A stretch of 64,000 nucleotides of DNA from Candidatus Heimdallarchaeota archaeon (GCA_026702845.1 JADCLS010000006.1:62001-126000), one strand, 5' to 3'. Shown: positions 18,108 to 26,572, counted from the first letter of the stretch. The notes: generated by a model from the sequence alone, not told the origin. A program made the numbers and translations.

Positions 18108-18471
18108 AAATCTTGTATGGTGTGAACTCTAAGGCAACATCCCAATTTTTCTTGTATTCCTCATAGCCAGATTCACCCCCATAACGGTCATCCATGACAT
18201 CCTTTACAGATTCAAAATCCTTGGAACCTCTATGTAGCACTCTAATAGTTCCCCTCATGGACGCCCATTGGAACGCTATCATCGCTTCTGGATTTTGACT
18301 TGCATATCTACATTTCGCTCGGCTCGATCTCGAGAACATATAAAATTTCTTGTTCTTTGTAGCAATCCATATAGGAGTTGTGTGTGGTAAACCCTCTGGA
18401 GTGACAAGACCTAGTGCCACAACTGACTGCTCAGATATAATTTCATCTAATAATTGCTGTGATAATTCCAT
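18100..18471 (-). CDS. Pyridoxamine 5'-phosphate oxidase-like flavin-binding protein
   Basis: 123 residues, a single split-barrel domain. Seen: 'VVALGLVTPEGLPHTTPIWIATKNKKFYMF' (quoted in part) with the strand order of FMN/F420 split barrels, 'SSRAKCRYASQNPEAMIAF', where the basic residue binds the flavin phosphate, and 'TIRVLHRGSKDF'. The family includes F420- or FMN-dependent oxidoreductases and haem-degrading proteins; the cofactor cannot be told from sequence alone. It lies 41 bp downstream of sufC on the same strand, perhaps as a third gene of that unit. Confidence 0.82.
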   Translation of the reverse strand: MELSQQLLDEIISEQSVVALGLVTPEGLPHTTPIWIATKNKKFYMFSRSSRAKCRYASQNPEAMIAFQWASMRGTIRVLHRGSKDFESVKDVMDDRYGGESGYEEYKKNWDVALEFTPYKIFR

Positions 18472-18512
18472 AAAATAAAATAAGTTAGTGAGTATATATT
18501 TGTATGGACAAC

Positions 18513-19265
18513 TTACATTGTTGCGGCTTTAACCAGCTGTTCATATCCTTTTTCTTCTAGTTCGACTGCTAGCTCTGGACCACCTTGGCTAACAATTTTA
18601 CCACCTGAAAAAAGGTAGATCACGTCAGGTTTTACATGGGTGAGTAATCTGTTGTAATGAGTTACAAGAAGGAATCCAGTGCCATTATCATCTCGTTGCA
18701 AATTAATATGTTCACTCACCTTTCTGAGAGCATCAATATCGAGACCTGAATCAATTTCATCAAGAATTGCAATTTTTGCACCCAATAAATCTAGTTGTAC
18801 CATCTCCGATTTCTTTCTTTCCCCACCCGATGCATTCTCATTGACACTTCTATCTATGAAATCATCATCAAGATCAATCTCTTTTAATTTTGATTTAACT
18901 CTTCTGATGAATTTAATGGGGTTCTCCATTGGTTCATCTGGATTTTGTGCATGGATAGCAGTTCGCATCAAGTTATTGAGTGTTACTCCAGGGATCGCAT
19001 ATGGGGATTGGAACCCAAGAAATAAGCCCAATCTAGCTCTTTCATCTGTATCCATTTCAAGAATACTCTCACCATCTACGAGTATATCTCCTTGGGTCAC
19101 CTCATAATCTGGATGACCGAATATTACCTTTGCTAATGTACTCTTCCCAGATCCATTTCTACCCATAATTGCAGAAATCTTACCTGATTCTATGGTTAAA
19201 TTTACACCATGTAGGATTTCATTTCCTTCAGCAGTTACTTTTAAATCTTTTATCTCTAATTTCAT
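18513..19265 (-). CDS. sufC: SufC-type ABC ATPase for Fe-S cluster assembly
   Basis: 250 residues. Walker A 'GRNGSGKSTLAKVIFG', the SufC-type segment 'GLFLGFQSPYAIPGV', signature 'ENASGGERKKSEMVQL', Walker B 'AILDEIDSGLDID' and the switch histidine in 'LLVTHYNRLL'. SufC hydrolyses ATP to drive cluster assembly on the SufB/SufD scaffold. SufB or SufD is not in the window; instead the gene is 12 bp downstream of sufU, its likely operon partner. A family of true transporters is excluded by the SufC-specific signature and lack of a permease. Confidence 0.95.
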   Translation of the reverse strand: MKLEIKDLKVTAEGNEILHGVNLTIESGKISAIMGRNGSGKSTLAKVIFGHPDYEVTQGDILVDGESILEMDTDERARLGLFLGFQSPYAIPGVTLNNLMRTAIHAQNPDEPMENPIKFIRRVKSKLKEIDLDDDFIDRSVNENASGGERKKSEMVQLDLLGAKIAILDEIDSGLDIDALRKVSEHINLQRDDNGTGFLLVTHYNRLLTHVKPDVIYLFSGGKIVSQGGPELAVELEEKGYEQLVKAATM

Positions 19266-19277
19266 CGTTACGTTCTC

Positions 19278-19673
19278 CTATTTTGAGCTGCCAACATCTC
19301 CACCTTCATACTTGTGGATTGCACCCTGTAAAACCTTAAGAGAAAGTACTGCACATTTAATCCGTGCATGAGTGATTGGAATACCAAGCATCTCCTTAAT
19401 ATCATCATTTGTTAGCAACTTCATCTCGTCAATACTCATACCCATCAGCTTTTCAGTAAGCATTGAGATACTTGCTTGAGAAATTGCACAGCCTGTACCT
19501 TGAAATCCCACATCCGAGACTTTCTTCGCATCATCAAGTTTGATATAGATATGAATATCATCACCACAAGATGGGTTCATATCCCCATAATCCAAATCAC
19601 AATTTTCGATAATTTTTTTGTTAACTGGATACTTGTAGTACTCAATGATTGCTTGTTGATAAATTGAAGGCAT
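19278..19673 (-). CDS. sufU: SufU/IscU-type Fe-S scaffold protein
   Basis: 131 residues. The three scaffold cysteines are present: Cys36 in 'NPSCGDD' (with Asp38), Cys62 in 'GTGCAISQAS' and Cys107 in 'RIKCAVL'. The segment around 65-95 ('SMLTEKLMGMSIDEM') has the insert typical of SufU rather than IscU. SufU receives sulfur from a cysteine desulfurase, not encoded here. It is the first gene of the sufU-sufC unit. A CTTAAG-N4-CTTAAG dyad lies 24-39 nt upstream of its ATG. Confidence 0.93.
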   Translation of the reverse strand: MPSIYQQAIIEYYKYPVNKKIIENCDLDYGDMNPSCGDDIHIYIKLDDAKKVSDVGFQGTGCAISQASISMLTEKLMGMSIDEMKLLTNDDIKEMLGIPITHARIKCAVLSLKVLQGAIHKYEGGDVGSSK

Positions 19674-19696
19674 ATTTTATACTCCATGATGATTAT

Positions 19697-19712
19697 CTTA
19701 AGGTGTCTTAAG
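19697..19712. promoter_or_regulatory. CTTAAG-N4-CTTAAG dyad upstream of sufU
   Basis: Two identical palindromic hexamers separated by GTGT form a 6-4-6 dyad that ends 24 nt before the sufU ATG. On the minus strand a TATA-like TTTTTAAATA lies around 19787-19797, so the dyad would fall in the 5' leader. It is a candidate operator or RNA element for iron- or redox-responsive control; which regulator is unknown. Confidence 0.35.
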
Positions 19713-19983
19713 AAGGGTTACATTCCAACATTTGATTTTGTAAAAATGCCAGAAAGCCTTTACCTAACATGACATTCATTTTCTTATTTAAAAAGAAAAA
19801 GATTAATCAGTTTATCAGAATTTGCTAAAACCCTATATAATTTACATGATTGATCTAGAATTTGGGGGATTCTTGTAAATAATTATGAGATTAGGTTAAT
19901 TCAGATTATACTAATGTTTGTGCAAACTAACTGCAGGATTGAAAGAGAAATTTAGAATCTGCAGTTCACGCTAATTCGAATAC

Positions 19984-19998
19984 TTTAAATGTATATAG
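19984..19998 (+). promoter_or_regulatory. TATA element of the cation efflux gene
   Basis: TTTAAATGTATATAG ends 14 nt and begins 29 nt before the ATG at 20013; the TTTAAAT part has the usual 25-nt spacing for an almost leaderless message. Confidence 0.45.
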
Positions 19999-20012
19999 GA
20001 TGCTGATGATCT

Positions 20013-21404
20013 ATGTCAGAAGATAAAAACCCTAAGAAAAGGTTTGGCATGGAAGAAACAGTCTGGGTAGCATTTACTAGTGTTATTGCAGCCATATTTC
20101 TTACCACAATCAAACTAGTCGTGGGAATTATGTCCGGGAGCATAGGTATTTTGTCTGAGGCTCTTCATTCTGCTCTTGATCTCATAGCTGCAGGAATAAC
20201 ATTTTTTGCAGTGAAAAGTTCCAAGAAACCAGCAGATAAAGAGTATAATTATGGGTATGGAAAAATTGAATCGCTTTCTGCCTTAATTGAAACCCTCCTA
20301 CTCCTCATAACAGTTGTTTGGATATTTTATGAGGCTGTGAGGAGAATAGTTACCAATGAACTTGAGATAGAAACAAATGTTTGGAGTTTTGCTGTTATGG
20401 TGCTTGCTATTGGAATTGATTATGGAAGATCTAGAGCTCTTTACAAAGCAGCAGAAAAATATGACAGTCAAGCTCTGAAGGCGGATGCCTTGCATTTTAG
20501 CACAGATATTTTGAGTTCTAGTATGGTTATTATCGGCCTAATTTTCACAGAATTTGGGTTTGAACTAGGGGATCCTCTAGGAGCCATTGGTGTAGGAATT
20601 ATTGTGTTATATCTTACCTTTAATTTGGGCAAGGAAACTGTTTACTCTTTACTAGATAAAGCCCCTGAGGAAATGCAGGAAAAAATGCAAAAAGAGCTAG
20701 AGCATATCGAGGGTATAAAGTCAATCTCTACGCTCAGAATACGAAAATCAGGAGCTGAATACTTTGTTGATTTAGTTTGTACATTGAAGGCAAATCTAAC
20801 AATTGTTCAATCTCAACAAGTTGTTGGAACAATAAGATATCGATTATCAAAACTGGTTGAAGCCCCCGTAAGTGTACTAGTAAATACCCAACCAGATAGA
20901 GAGCTCAATACATTGCAGGATAAGATAAACGAACTAAAGAATAAATACACAAATATAAGGGAAATCCATCATCTGAATATTTTCAATATTGACCAGAAAA
21001 TCACTATGACAATGCATGTAGAACTTTCAGGCCAGAAATCATATTTCGATGCCCATGAACTCATTTCGAAATTTGAAAAAGATGTTATGGCGATTGAACC
21101 TCAAATCACAGAGATCTACACACATATCGAACCTTACCGTGAAAATAGAATTACTCAATTCAATGAGGAGAAAATTACAAAAAGAATCCATGATATAATA
21201 GCCAAGATTCCTCTTCTTGAAAATGCTCACAATATCAAATTTCATCCTATTGTCGATGGTTTACATAATCTTTCGCTGCATTGTAAGGCTAATCCCAGTA
21301 GTAGTCTTGAGGACATCCATAAGGCAACAGTTGTATTCGAGGATGAGATACGAGAGGAAATTCCATGCTTTGTAGAAGTGACCATTCATAGTGAGCCAAA
21401 TTAA
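20013..21404 (+). CDS. Cation diffusion facilitator (CDF) transporter with three tandem C-terminal domains
   Basis: 463 residues, against about 300 for a standard CDF protein. Six membrane segments fill about 15-210. The two HxxxD metal half-sites are 'ALHSALDL' in helix 2 and 'ALHFSTDIL' in helix 5, the His/Asp set of zinc-type exporters. After the usual cytoplasmic dimerisation domain (about 215-300) two further domains of similar size and strand-helix order follow (about 300-380 and 380-463, with 'IREIHHLNIF' and 'LENAHNIKF' at equivalent places). Such triple-ZT-dimer CDF proteins may sense more metal. It exports Zn2+, Mn2+ or Fe2+ in exchange for protons; the ion is not decided. It ends 1 bp before the convergent SDR gene. 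Confidence 0.9.
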   Translation: MSEDKNPKKRFGMEETVWVAFTSVIAAIFLTTIKLVVGIMSGSIGILSEALHSALDLIAAGITFFAVKSSKKPADKEYNYGYGKIESLSALIETLLLLITVVWIFYEAVRRIVTNELEIETNVWSFAVMVLAIGIDYGRSRALYKAAEKYDSQALKADALHFSTDILSSSMVIIGLIFTEFGFELGDPLGAIGVGIIVLYLTFNLGKETVYSLLDKAPEEMQEKMQKELEHIEGIKSISTLRIRKSGAEYFVDLVCTLKANLTIVQSQQVVGTIRYRLSKLVEAPVSVLVNTQPDRELNTLQDKINELKNKYTNIREIHHLNIFNIDQKITMTMHVELSGQKSYFDAHELISKFEKDVMAIEPQITEIYTHIEPYRENRITQFNEEKITKRIHDIIAKIPLLENAHNIKFHPIVDGLHNLSLHCKANPSSSLEDIHKATVVFEDEIREEIPCFVEVTIHSEPN

Positions 21405-21405
21405 C

Positions 21406-22152
21406 CTAAACTGCAGTATATCCACCATCAATAGCTATTGTTGTACCTAGAATAAAACTAGCTTCAGGTGAACTCAACCAAACAACCAAGTCTGCAATTT
21501 CTTCAGGTTTACCCAGTCTGCCAATGGGTTGGTGACTAAGCATCAATTCTTTGGAAGGAGGATGTTGCTGAATGATTTTTTGCACTGGTGGTGTATCGAT
21601 CCATCCAGGTGCAATCGCATTAATTCGTATACCTTCCCTTGCATACTGCAAGGCTGCAGATTTTGTCAATCCGATCACTCCATGTTTGGCAGCAGAATAT
21701 ATAGGATCCATGGGAAAAGCACGCAAACCATCAACACTAGCATTATTTATGATTGTAGCTCCATTAGACATCAAGTTCAGCTCATGTTTCATAGAATAGA
21801 AGGTGCTGGTTAACGTTCCTTGAATTGTCTCGTTCCAGTCATCAAGATTGATGTCAGCTATTTTATTAGTTGCCCCTCCCGATACAGCGTTATTGAAAGC
21901 TATATCGAGTTTTCCATAATTTTCGGATATATGTTCAAACAGGGTATCAATACTTTTTGTGTCCATTACATCCATCTGAATCCATGAATGATCACCATCG
22001 CCTTTGAGCTGATCATATACCTTTTTACCAGTAGGCTCTTGTTTACTGGTGAATATAACCTTCGCACCGCAATTAACGTATTTGAATACAGTGGCTTTTC
22101 CAATTCCAGATGAACCACCTGTAACTAAAACAATTTTATTTGTGAAATCCAT
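21406..22152 (-). CDS. Short-chain dehydrogenase/reductase
   Basis: 248 residues, classical SDR. Cofactor motif 'TGGSSGIG' (11-18), 'NNAVSGG' in place of the usual NNAG, catalytic Tyr and Lys in 'YSAAKHGVIGL', and 'APGWIDTP' after the active site. The C-terminal 'LSSPEASFILGTTIAIDGGYTAV' (quoted in part) is typical. A Ser/Thr-Ser-Lys type basic pattern after the second strand ('TSKQEP') hints at NADP(H), weakly. Substrate unknown. Monocistronic, divergent from the ribbon-helix-helix gene. Confidence 0.93.
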   Translation of the reverse strand: MDFTNKIVLVTGGSSGIGKATVFKYVNCGAKVIFTSKQEPTGKKVYDQLKGDGDHSWIQMDVMDTKSIDTLFEHISENYGKLDIAFNNAVSGGATNKIADINLDDWNETIQGTLTSTFYSMKHELNLMSNGATIINNASVDGLRAFPMDPIYSAAKHGVIGLTKSAALQYAREGIRINAIAPGWIDTPPVQKIIQQHPPSKELMLSHQPIGRLGKPEEIADLVVWLSSPEASFILGTTIAIDGGYTAV

Positions 22153-22270
22153 GCCTTAGGTATTTCATACTTAATATAAGACCTATGAGTGTCATATGGA
22201 TCAGAAAATCGATATATCAAATTGATAAGGCAATCTAAACGTTCAAATGATCTTTCATTTTTAATCAAGT

Positions 22271-22492
22271 ATGGAAATTCAACTTGATGCCGAGATGATC
22301 CAATACCTAAATCAAATTGTTTCAAGTGGAAGATATATGAATAGGAAACTAGCCTTGAAGGCGATTATCAGAAAGGGCATAGATGCTGATAAAGAAGAAA
22401 CAGCAAAACAATCATGTGATAATTGTGAACCTATGTCAGATGATGAATTGATTAAACTAGGAAGAATATTTTTTGATGATTTCTTAGAATAG
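22271..22492 (+). CDS. Ribbon-helix-helix (CopG/ParD-like) small protein
   Basis: 73 residues. The first 40 fit a ribbon-helix-helix DNA-binding domain: strand 'MEIQLDAEM', helix 'IQYLNQIVSSG', 'RYMNRKLALKAIIRKGI'. A C-terminal extension holds 'CDNCEPMSDDE' and an aromatic-acidic end 'IFFDDFLE'. Such proteins act as transcription regulators or antitoxins; no toxin gene is adjacent. The next gene, 19 bp away and convergent, encodes a winged-helix regulator. Confidence 0.6.
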   Translation: MEIQLDAEMIQYLNQIVSSGRYMNRKLALKAIIRKGIDADKEETAKQSCDNCEPMSDDELIKLGRIFFDDFLE

Positions 22493-22511
22493 TAAGTACA
22501 AATTAGGGTTT

Positions 22512-23237
22512 CTACTCGTCCTCATCAGGGAGTTCAGCGATTTTCAAAAGTTCAGCGAGTTTTTTCAGACCTTCAAAAGTATCATCATTGGTATATCTAT
22601 TTAAGATAGACAAGAATCCATGGAATTGAACAAAGTTGAGATCTAAACCCTCAGTATGTTTCTGAAACTCACGTATCCAGTTTTTGAAAAGATTGGGATC
22701 ATATTTATTGATACCATCTGCTTGTGCCAGGGATTTATCAATTTCGACTTCCTTATCAGGATTCATTCGCAATAGTAATGATTTAAAATCTGACCACCGA
22801 ATGGGTGAGTATTCCTTGACTTTCTCATCATCCATCCGTGCATTTTTTACATAAAATACCTTTGCAGTCCTGCCATAATAAGTGGTAAATCTCTTACCCG
22901 TGGGTACCTGATCAACAACCTTGATGGCTTCGATATTTTCAAGATTTTCTAGATGAAAATACAAATTGGATTTTTTGACTTTTAGATCAAAATCTTCAGA
23001 TTCCAATATGTTCATGATCTCTGATGCAGATAGAACATGCCTTCTTACTCTTCTTCCAGATCCAGGTTCCTCATCTTCTATACCTTTACTTAGAATTGTG
23101 ATTATTGCATGACGTACAGAGGACTGGCCCATCTTCTTAAAAGTGGCCTCTTCAAATTCTTTTATGATGGGAAGATTTGCCCAATAGGTAATCCAACTCA
23201 TTTTATATTCATCAAGACTAGGTTCTTTGGTACTCAT
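22512..23237 (-). CDS. Winged-helix (ArsR/HTH_20-like) transcription regulator
   Basis: 241 residues. A winged helix occupies about 35-135: 'SSVRHAIITILSKGI', 'LSASEIMNILES', recognition helix 'KKSNLYFHLENLENI', and a wing with 'RFTTYYGRTAKVFYV'. The second half (about 140-241) is helical with acidic ends and no known ligand motif. The family controls stress, metal or metabolic genes. An imperfect dyad (23259-23293) lies in its own leader, which suggests autoregulation (inference). Confidence 0.8.
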   Translation of the reverse strand: MSTKEPSLDEYKMSWITYWANLPIIKEFEEATFKKMGQSSVRHAIITILSKGIEDEEPGSGRRVRRHVLSASEIMNILESEDFDLKVKKSNLYFHLENLENIEAIKVVDQVPTGKRFTTYYGRTAKVFYVKNARMDDEKVKEYSPIRWSDFKSLLLRMNPDKEVEIDKSLAQADGINKYDPNLFKNWIREFQKHTEGLDLNFVQFHGFLSILNRYTNDDTFEGLKKLAELLKIAELPDEDE

Positions 23238-23258
23238 GTATTATCACAGATTAAATCA

Positions 23259-23293
23259 AGAGAGTAATTATCTAGAGGCAAAATTATCTCTCT
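23259..23293. promoter_or_regulatory. Imperfect dyad upstream of the winged-helix regulator
   Basis: AGAGAGTAATT (23259-23269) pairs with AATTATCTCTCT (23282-23293) apart from one bulged T. It lies 22-56 nt upstream of the regulator's ATG and just downstream of a minus-strand TATA-like TTTTAAATT (about 23313-23322). Candidate autoregulatory site. Confidence 0.35.
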
Positions 23294-23509
23294 CTTACTT
23301 ATGTATACTAAAGAGAAATTTAAAAGTCTAATGGAAGCAGAATAAATCAATTGGAAGATATTCAATTTTTTTTCGTTTTTCAATATATTCAGCATTAACT
23401 GACTAGTATAAATTCATAATAAAACCGCTAACTAACCTAATATCTTTTTTATAACAAATCTAATGTAAAAATTTGCATTCCATCTTGTCAATATGTAATA
23501 GGAATTAAA

Positions 23510-23527
23510 ACATATATTTATATATTA
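23510..23527 (+). promoter_or_regulatory. TATA element of the small-protein pair
   Basis: A long TATA run (acatatatttatatatta) is the only strong promoter in the 840-bp region between the winged-helix gene and the phospholipase-like gene. Transcription should start near 23545-23555, giving a leader of about 80 nt before the first small gene. Confidence 0.5.
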
Positions 23528-23553
23528 TTAGTTCGATAATTAGTATAGTCGGC

Positions 23554-23587
23554 ATGGAAATCGTCAGTGACAGAAAAAAATACTGAC
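23554..23587 (+). promoter_or_regulatory. Leader micro-ORF overlapping a hairpin
   Basis: An ATG at 23554, close to the predicted transcription start, opens a 10-codon frame ending with TGA at 23584-23586. GTCAGT (23563-23568) and ACTGAC (23582-23587) form a 6-bp stem, and the right arm covers that stop codon, so translating the micro-ORF would melt the stem. A second small stem (CGGT/ACCG, 23596-23599 with 23608-23611) precedes the ribosome site AGAGGT. The layout resembles an attenuation leader; function is inference. Confidence 0.3.
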
Positions 23588-23629
23588 TATTCAGACGGTT
23601 ACTAAAGACCGACAGAGGTAAAAGATAAA

Positions 23630-23809
23630 ATGGCTTTAATAAACAAGACAACCAAACAATCTACAATAAACATAGAATTTCCCAGTTTCTGGAAAAGAGA
23701 CCGCTCTAGTGACATCCAAATGGATCCAAGAGAGCTTAAACGGCTAATCAACCGGAATGCGCTTCTCCTGGATCAAAGCAGGATGGCCCATCAGATTTAT
23801 GTGAGGTAA
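23630..23809 (+). CDS. Small protein A of a two-gene unit (59 residues)
   Basis: ATG 23630, TAA 23807-23809. A ribosome site AGAGGT (23614-23619) lies 10 nt before the ATG, unusual here where most genes look leaderless. The product begins 'MALINKTTKQSTINIEF', then 'FWKRDRSS', then a predicted amphipathic basic helix from about residue 32 ('DPRELKRLINRNALLLDQS'). It is basic with one Trp, no Cys and no signal peptide. Base composition is visibly richer in G and C than the flanks and codons such as CGG and CTC appear, which may mark foreign origin or high expression. I recognise no family. The next gene begins 5 bp after the stop. Confidence 0.55.
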   Translation: MALINKTTKQSTINIEFPSFWKRDRSSDIQMDPRELKRLINRNALLLDQSRMAHQIYVR

Positions 23810-23814
23810 AGACA

Positions 23815-23994
23815 ATGTCTGTTAGAATGCAAACTAATACGAGAACATATTTGTTCAATCTTACCATCAGTAAATGCTGCGAAAATCTAAAAGAGAGTCG
23901 GAACCAAGAGAATAGACTAAAGATCACCAAAGAGGTTCTTGATTTCAAACAACAATTCTTAGCTAATAAAACCTATATCAAATCAATCTACTAA
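23815..23994 (+). CDS. Small protein B of a two-gene unit (59 residues)
   Basis: ATG 23815, TAA 23992-23994. It has its own ribosome site (GAGGT, about 8 nt upstream), placed over the last codons of gene A. It is exactly as long as A. The product starts 'MSVRMQTNTRTYLFNLTIS', has an adjacent Cys pair (residues 21-22) and then a long charged helix ('NLKESRNQENRLKITKEVL'). No family recognised. Two equal-length genes with matched ribosome sites and one promoter argue for a real dicistronic unit making two interacting small proteins; interaction is inference. Confidence 0.55.
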   Translation: MSVRMQTNTRTYLFNLTISKCCENLKESRNQENRLKITKEVLDFKQQFLANKTYIKSIY

Positions 23995-24082
23995 ATATCG
24001 GGATACTGTATTTGCTTAACTAAATTTGATAATTATCAACAAAACCCAAAATGCTATGAAAGGTGGTTAGTATAAGAAAGAT

Positions 24083-25030
24083 CTACAATCGCTTTCTTGA
24101 AACTAGAATAACCATGAAGAAAGCAGGTAAAAACCAATAAGGACTTTCTTCAAATGTAGAGTTATTATTTCCTATCGTATCCAAGACTGTAACTGTACTA
24201 ACTATTACTGAGGTTTTAGTTATAGTTTCTGTTGTTTTCAGTATGATTGCAGCTTCATCAGAAGTAGCTAAGCTATATGCTGTGAACCATAGGTTTGCTG
24301 CATGTTGAATAGCCAAATTCAATCTGCTTTGAACTATTGAAGAGGTCAAATTCCAGAGGATTTCGTAGTATTGATTATCATCAGTACCCTGAGAGCTTGC
24401 AATATCATCAGCCTCCATGATATCATCAACCAAGGCCAATCCCGATGATAATATATCCTTCGTCTCATTATACGGATCCACAACCTTCAGTTCAGTAAAA
24501 TTTGAATTTGCGAAACTATCATCAAAATATCGGGATACAAGGTCTACTTCAAATCTTGAGTGAATACCTCCATTCCCGGTCTCATAACCATCGAAATTGG
24601 AAGTTGCATGCAAGGGTTGGGTAGAATCAGCCGCATAATGAGCCAGATATCCCAAATAATGAATCATCTTCTCTTCATCTTGATGGAAAATTGCTGTTGC
24701 TAAATCATATGTAGTATTAAGAATTGCCCAGGAGATGACCCCTAATCGATAATCAGGATCTCTCCAGCTAATATTCATGTCTCGATGAGGAATATCACTA
24801 TCATCAAAATGTCTTGGACCTTCTGCAGGATCCTTGCTTTTAATCTGGTCTGGTTCAAGACTTTTCTTCAGGATTTCATCAAGATGATTATTGATAAATG
24901 AACCATACTCTCCAGGTATGAGTTCAGCAGTTCGTTGTGTTACTTCCGTATGCACAGAGTATCCCCATGCACTGGAGGTAGGAAACTGAAAAAGTAAAAG
25001 AGCAACAAATACTATTAAAAATTTTCTCAT
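24083..25030 (-). CDS. Exported zinc-dependent phospholipase C / S1-P1 nuclease-fold protein
   Basis: 315 residues from ATG 25030; an upstream in-frame ATG (25069) would put charged residues before the signal peptide. The signal peptide (1-22) ends just before a Trp ('SSAWGYSVH'); in this family the mature N-terminal Trp is a zinc ligand. Other ligands are visible: 'HFDDSDIPH', 'HYLGYLAHYAADSTQPLHA' and 'GIHSRFEVDLV'. So the trinuclear zinc centre of phospholipase C or S1/P1 nuclease is present. Substrate (phospholipid or single-stranded nucleic acid) cannot be decided. A Thr/Val-rich linker and a C-terminal hydrophobic helix ending 'SRKRL' anchor it to the cell surface. It acts outside the cell, perhaps in nutrient scavenging. 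Confidence 0.85.
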   Translation of the reverse strand: MRKFLIVFVALLLFQFPTSSAWGYSVHTEVTQRTAELIPGEYGSFINNHLDEILKKSLEPDQIKSKDPAEGPRHFDDSDIPHRDMNISWRDPDYRLGVISWAILNTTYDLATAIFHQDEEKMIHYLGYLAHYAADSTQPLHATSNFDGYETGNGGIHSRFEVDLVSRYFDDSFANSNFTELKVVDPYNETKDILSSGLALVDDIMEADDIASSQGTDDNQYYEILWNLTSSIVQSRLNLAIQHAANLWFTAYSLATSDEAAIILKTTETITKTSVIVSTVTVLDTIGNNNSTFEESPYWFLPAFFMVILVSRKRL

Positions 25031-25264
25031 CTTATAATCAATCAATTGTAATAAGAAAAACCTGTCCATTAAGACACCTAATATTGCATCTAAACAAGAA
25101 AATACTGGATAGCTCTTGGAGTATTGTAGTTAGTAATTTATCAATGTCCTAATAATCATACCAAATTGCAAGCTGAAATGGACAAATATTGCTGGAAAAA
25201 GAAATAATCATTCAACCTTAATCCTATCATACGATTAATTAACTCTGTAATTCATTTACTGCCA

Positions 25265-26572
25265 GTGAATACATCAGTTGTGATAGTTGGAGCTGGACCT
25301 GCAGGATTAGCATGTGCCTATACACTTGGTAAGGCAAACATAGCTACTGTACTAGTTGAACGCAAATCACTGACCGAGATAGGGGATAAAGTCTGTGGGG
25401 ATGCACTTAATCCTTATTTCTTCAAGATATTCAAGCAATTAGCAGAAATACCTGCTCCTGATCAATCTTCAATTTCTGAACAGCTAGATCAAATAATTAT
25501 CAATCTGGAGAATGTAAAGTTACAACTTCCTGGAAAATCAGCAACAATCAATCGTCAGATGTATGGACAGCAATTAATCAAACAACTATCGAGTTATCCA
25601 TCCGTTCAACTTCTACCAGATACGCGTTTCAAATCACTGATCATTGATGATGACAAAATTAGAGGCATTAGTACTAATAAAGGTGAAATTCGGGCAAATG
25701 TAGTGATTGATGCTTCCGGTGTGACTGCTGTGGTAAGGAAGTCACTTCCTACAAATACAGACGTGGAACGCAATATTGCTGATTCTGATATGCTCATTTC
25801 ATACAGAGAGATCATTAAAACGGTTAAACCACATGCATACCAAAATAAAATGATTCTGTTTTTTGATTCTGATTTAAATGATGTAATGCCTGCATATTTT
25901 TGGATATTCAGCAAAGGTGAATATACGCTAAATCTAGGTTTGGGATACTATAAAGATCATCAGATCAAAAACATCAGAAAACGTACACATCAAATCAGAG
26001 ACAAATATATAAGCAATTATGAGGTACTTGATGGCAGAGGTGCCCATATCCCAGCAAGATTGCCCTTGTACACCCTTGTTTCTGATCACTTCATGGCTCT
26101 AGGAGATGCAGGTTGTATGGTCAATCCAATAAATGGTGAGGGACATGCTCCTGCAATATTTTCTGGCATATATGCTGCACAATCCATTATTAACTGCAAT
26201 GAATTCTCTAAAACAGAACTTTGGTCATATAATGAAAAAATTTGGAAAGAATTCGGAATGCTGCATAGTATAGGAATTATCCTGAATGCGTATATTAGAA
26301 AACATGGAATTGATGATTTGAAGTATATCCTCAAGCATAAAATAATCGAAGGCAAAGATTTGGTCTTCACTCTTGAGCAATCCAGTTTAGCATTCGATAA
26401 ATTATTCTTTAAATTGTTAAAATTGGCCAGAAAGCCAAAAATCGTTTTCCGATTACAGAAGTCATACAAGAACAGCAAGAGATTGCATCAATTAATTCAG
26501 TCATATCCAGATCCGACAAATTTCAATTCTTGGAAAAATGAGATAACAGCTGCACTGGAGAGGATTAAATGA
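25265..26572 (+). CDS. Geranylgeranyl reductase-family FAD-dependent oxidoreductase
   Basis: 435 residues from a GTG start. FAD-binding motif 'GAGPAGLACAYTLGKA' (8-23), 'DKVCGDALNP' (the Cys-Gly pair typical of geranylgeranyl reductases), 'VIDASGVTAVVRKSL' and the second FAD motif 'ALGDAGCMVNPINGEG'. Archaeal members saturate the isoprenoid chains of membrane lipids or of quinones. It is the first gene of an operon; its stop overlaps the exonuclease ATG by 4 bp (ATGA). Lipid saturation is the likely role but other isoprenoid substrates are possible. Confidence 0.88.
   Translation: MNTSVVIVGAGPAGLACAYTLGKANIATVLVERKSLTEIGDKVCGDALNPYFFKIFKQLAEIPAPDQSSISEQLDQIIINLENVKLQLPGKSATINRQMYGQQLIKQLSSYPSVQLLPDTRFKSLIIDDDKIRGISTNKGEIRANVVIDASGVTAVVRKSLPTNTDVERNIADSDMLISYREIIKTVKPHAYQNKMILFFDSDLNDVMPAYFWIFSKGEYTLNLGLGYYKDHQIKNIRKRTHQIRDKYISNYEVLDGRGAHIPARLPLYTLVSDHFMALGDAGCMVNPINGEGHAPAIFSGIYAAQSIINCNEFSKTELWSYNEKIWKEFGMLHSIGIILNAYIRKHGIDDLKYILKHKIIEGKDLVFTLEQSSLAFDKLFFKLLKLARKPKIVFRLQKSYKNSKRLHQLIQSYPDPTNFNSWKNEITAALERIK

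Larger units (their letters stand above)
19674..20012. other. Divergent promoter region between sufU and the cation efflux gene
   Basis: About 340 bp. It holds the sufU leader dyad and TATA-like element on the left and the TATA box of the efflux gene (19984-19998, TTTAAATGTATATAG) on the right. The centre has no coding frame and no repeat that I could find. Confidence 0.45.
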
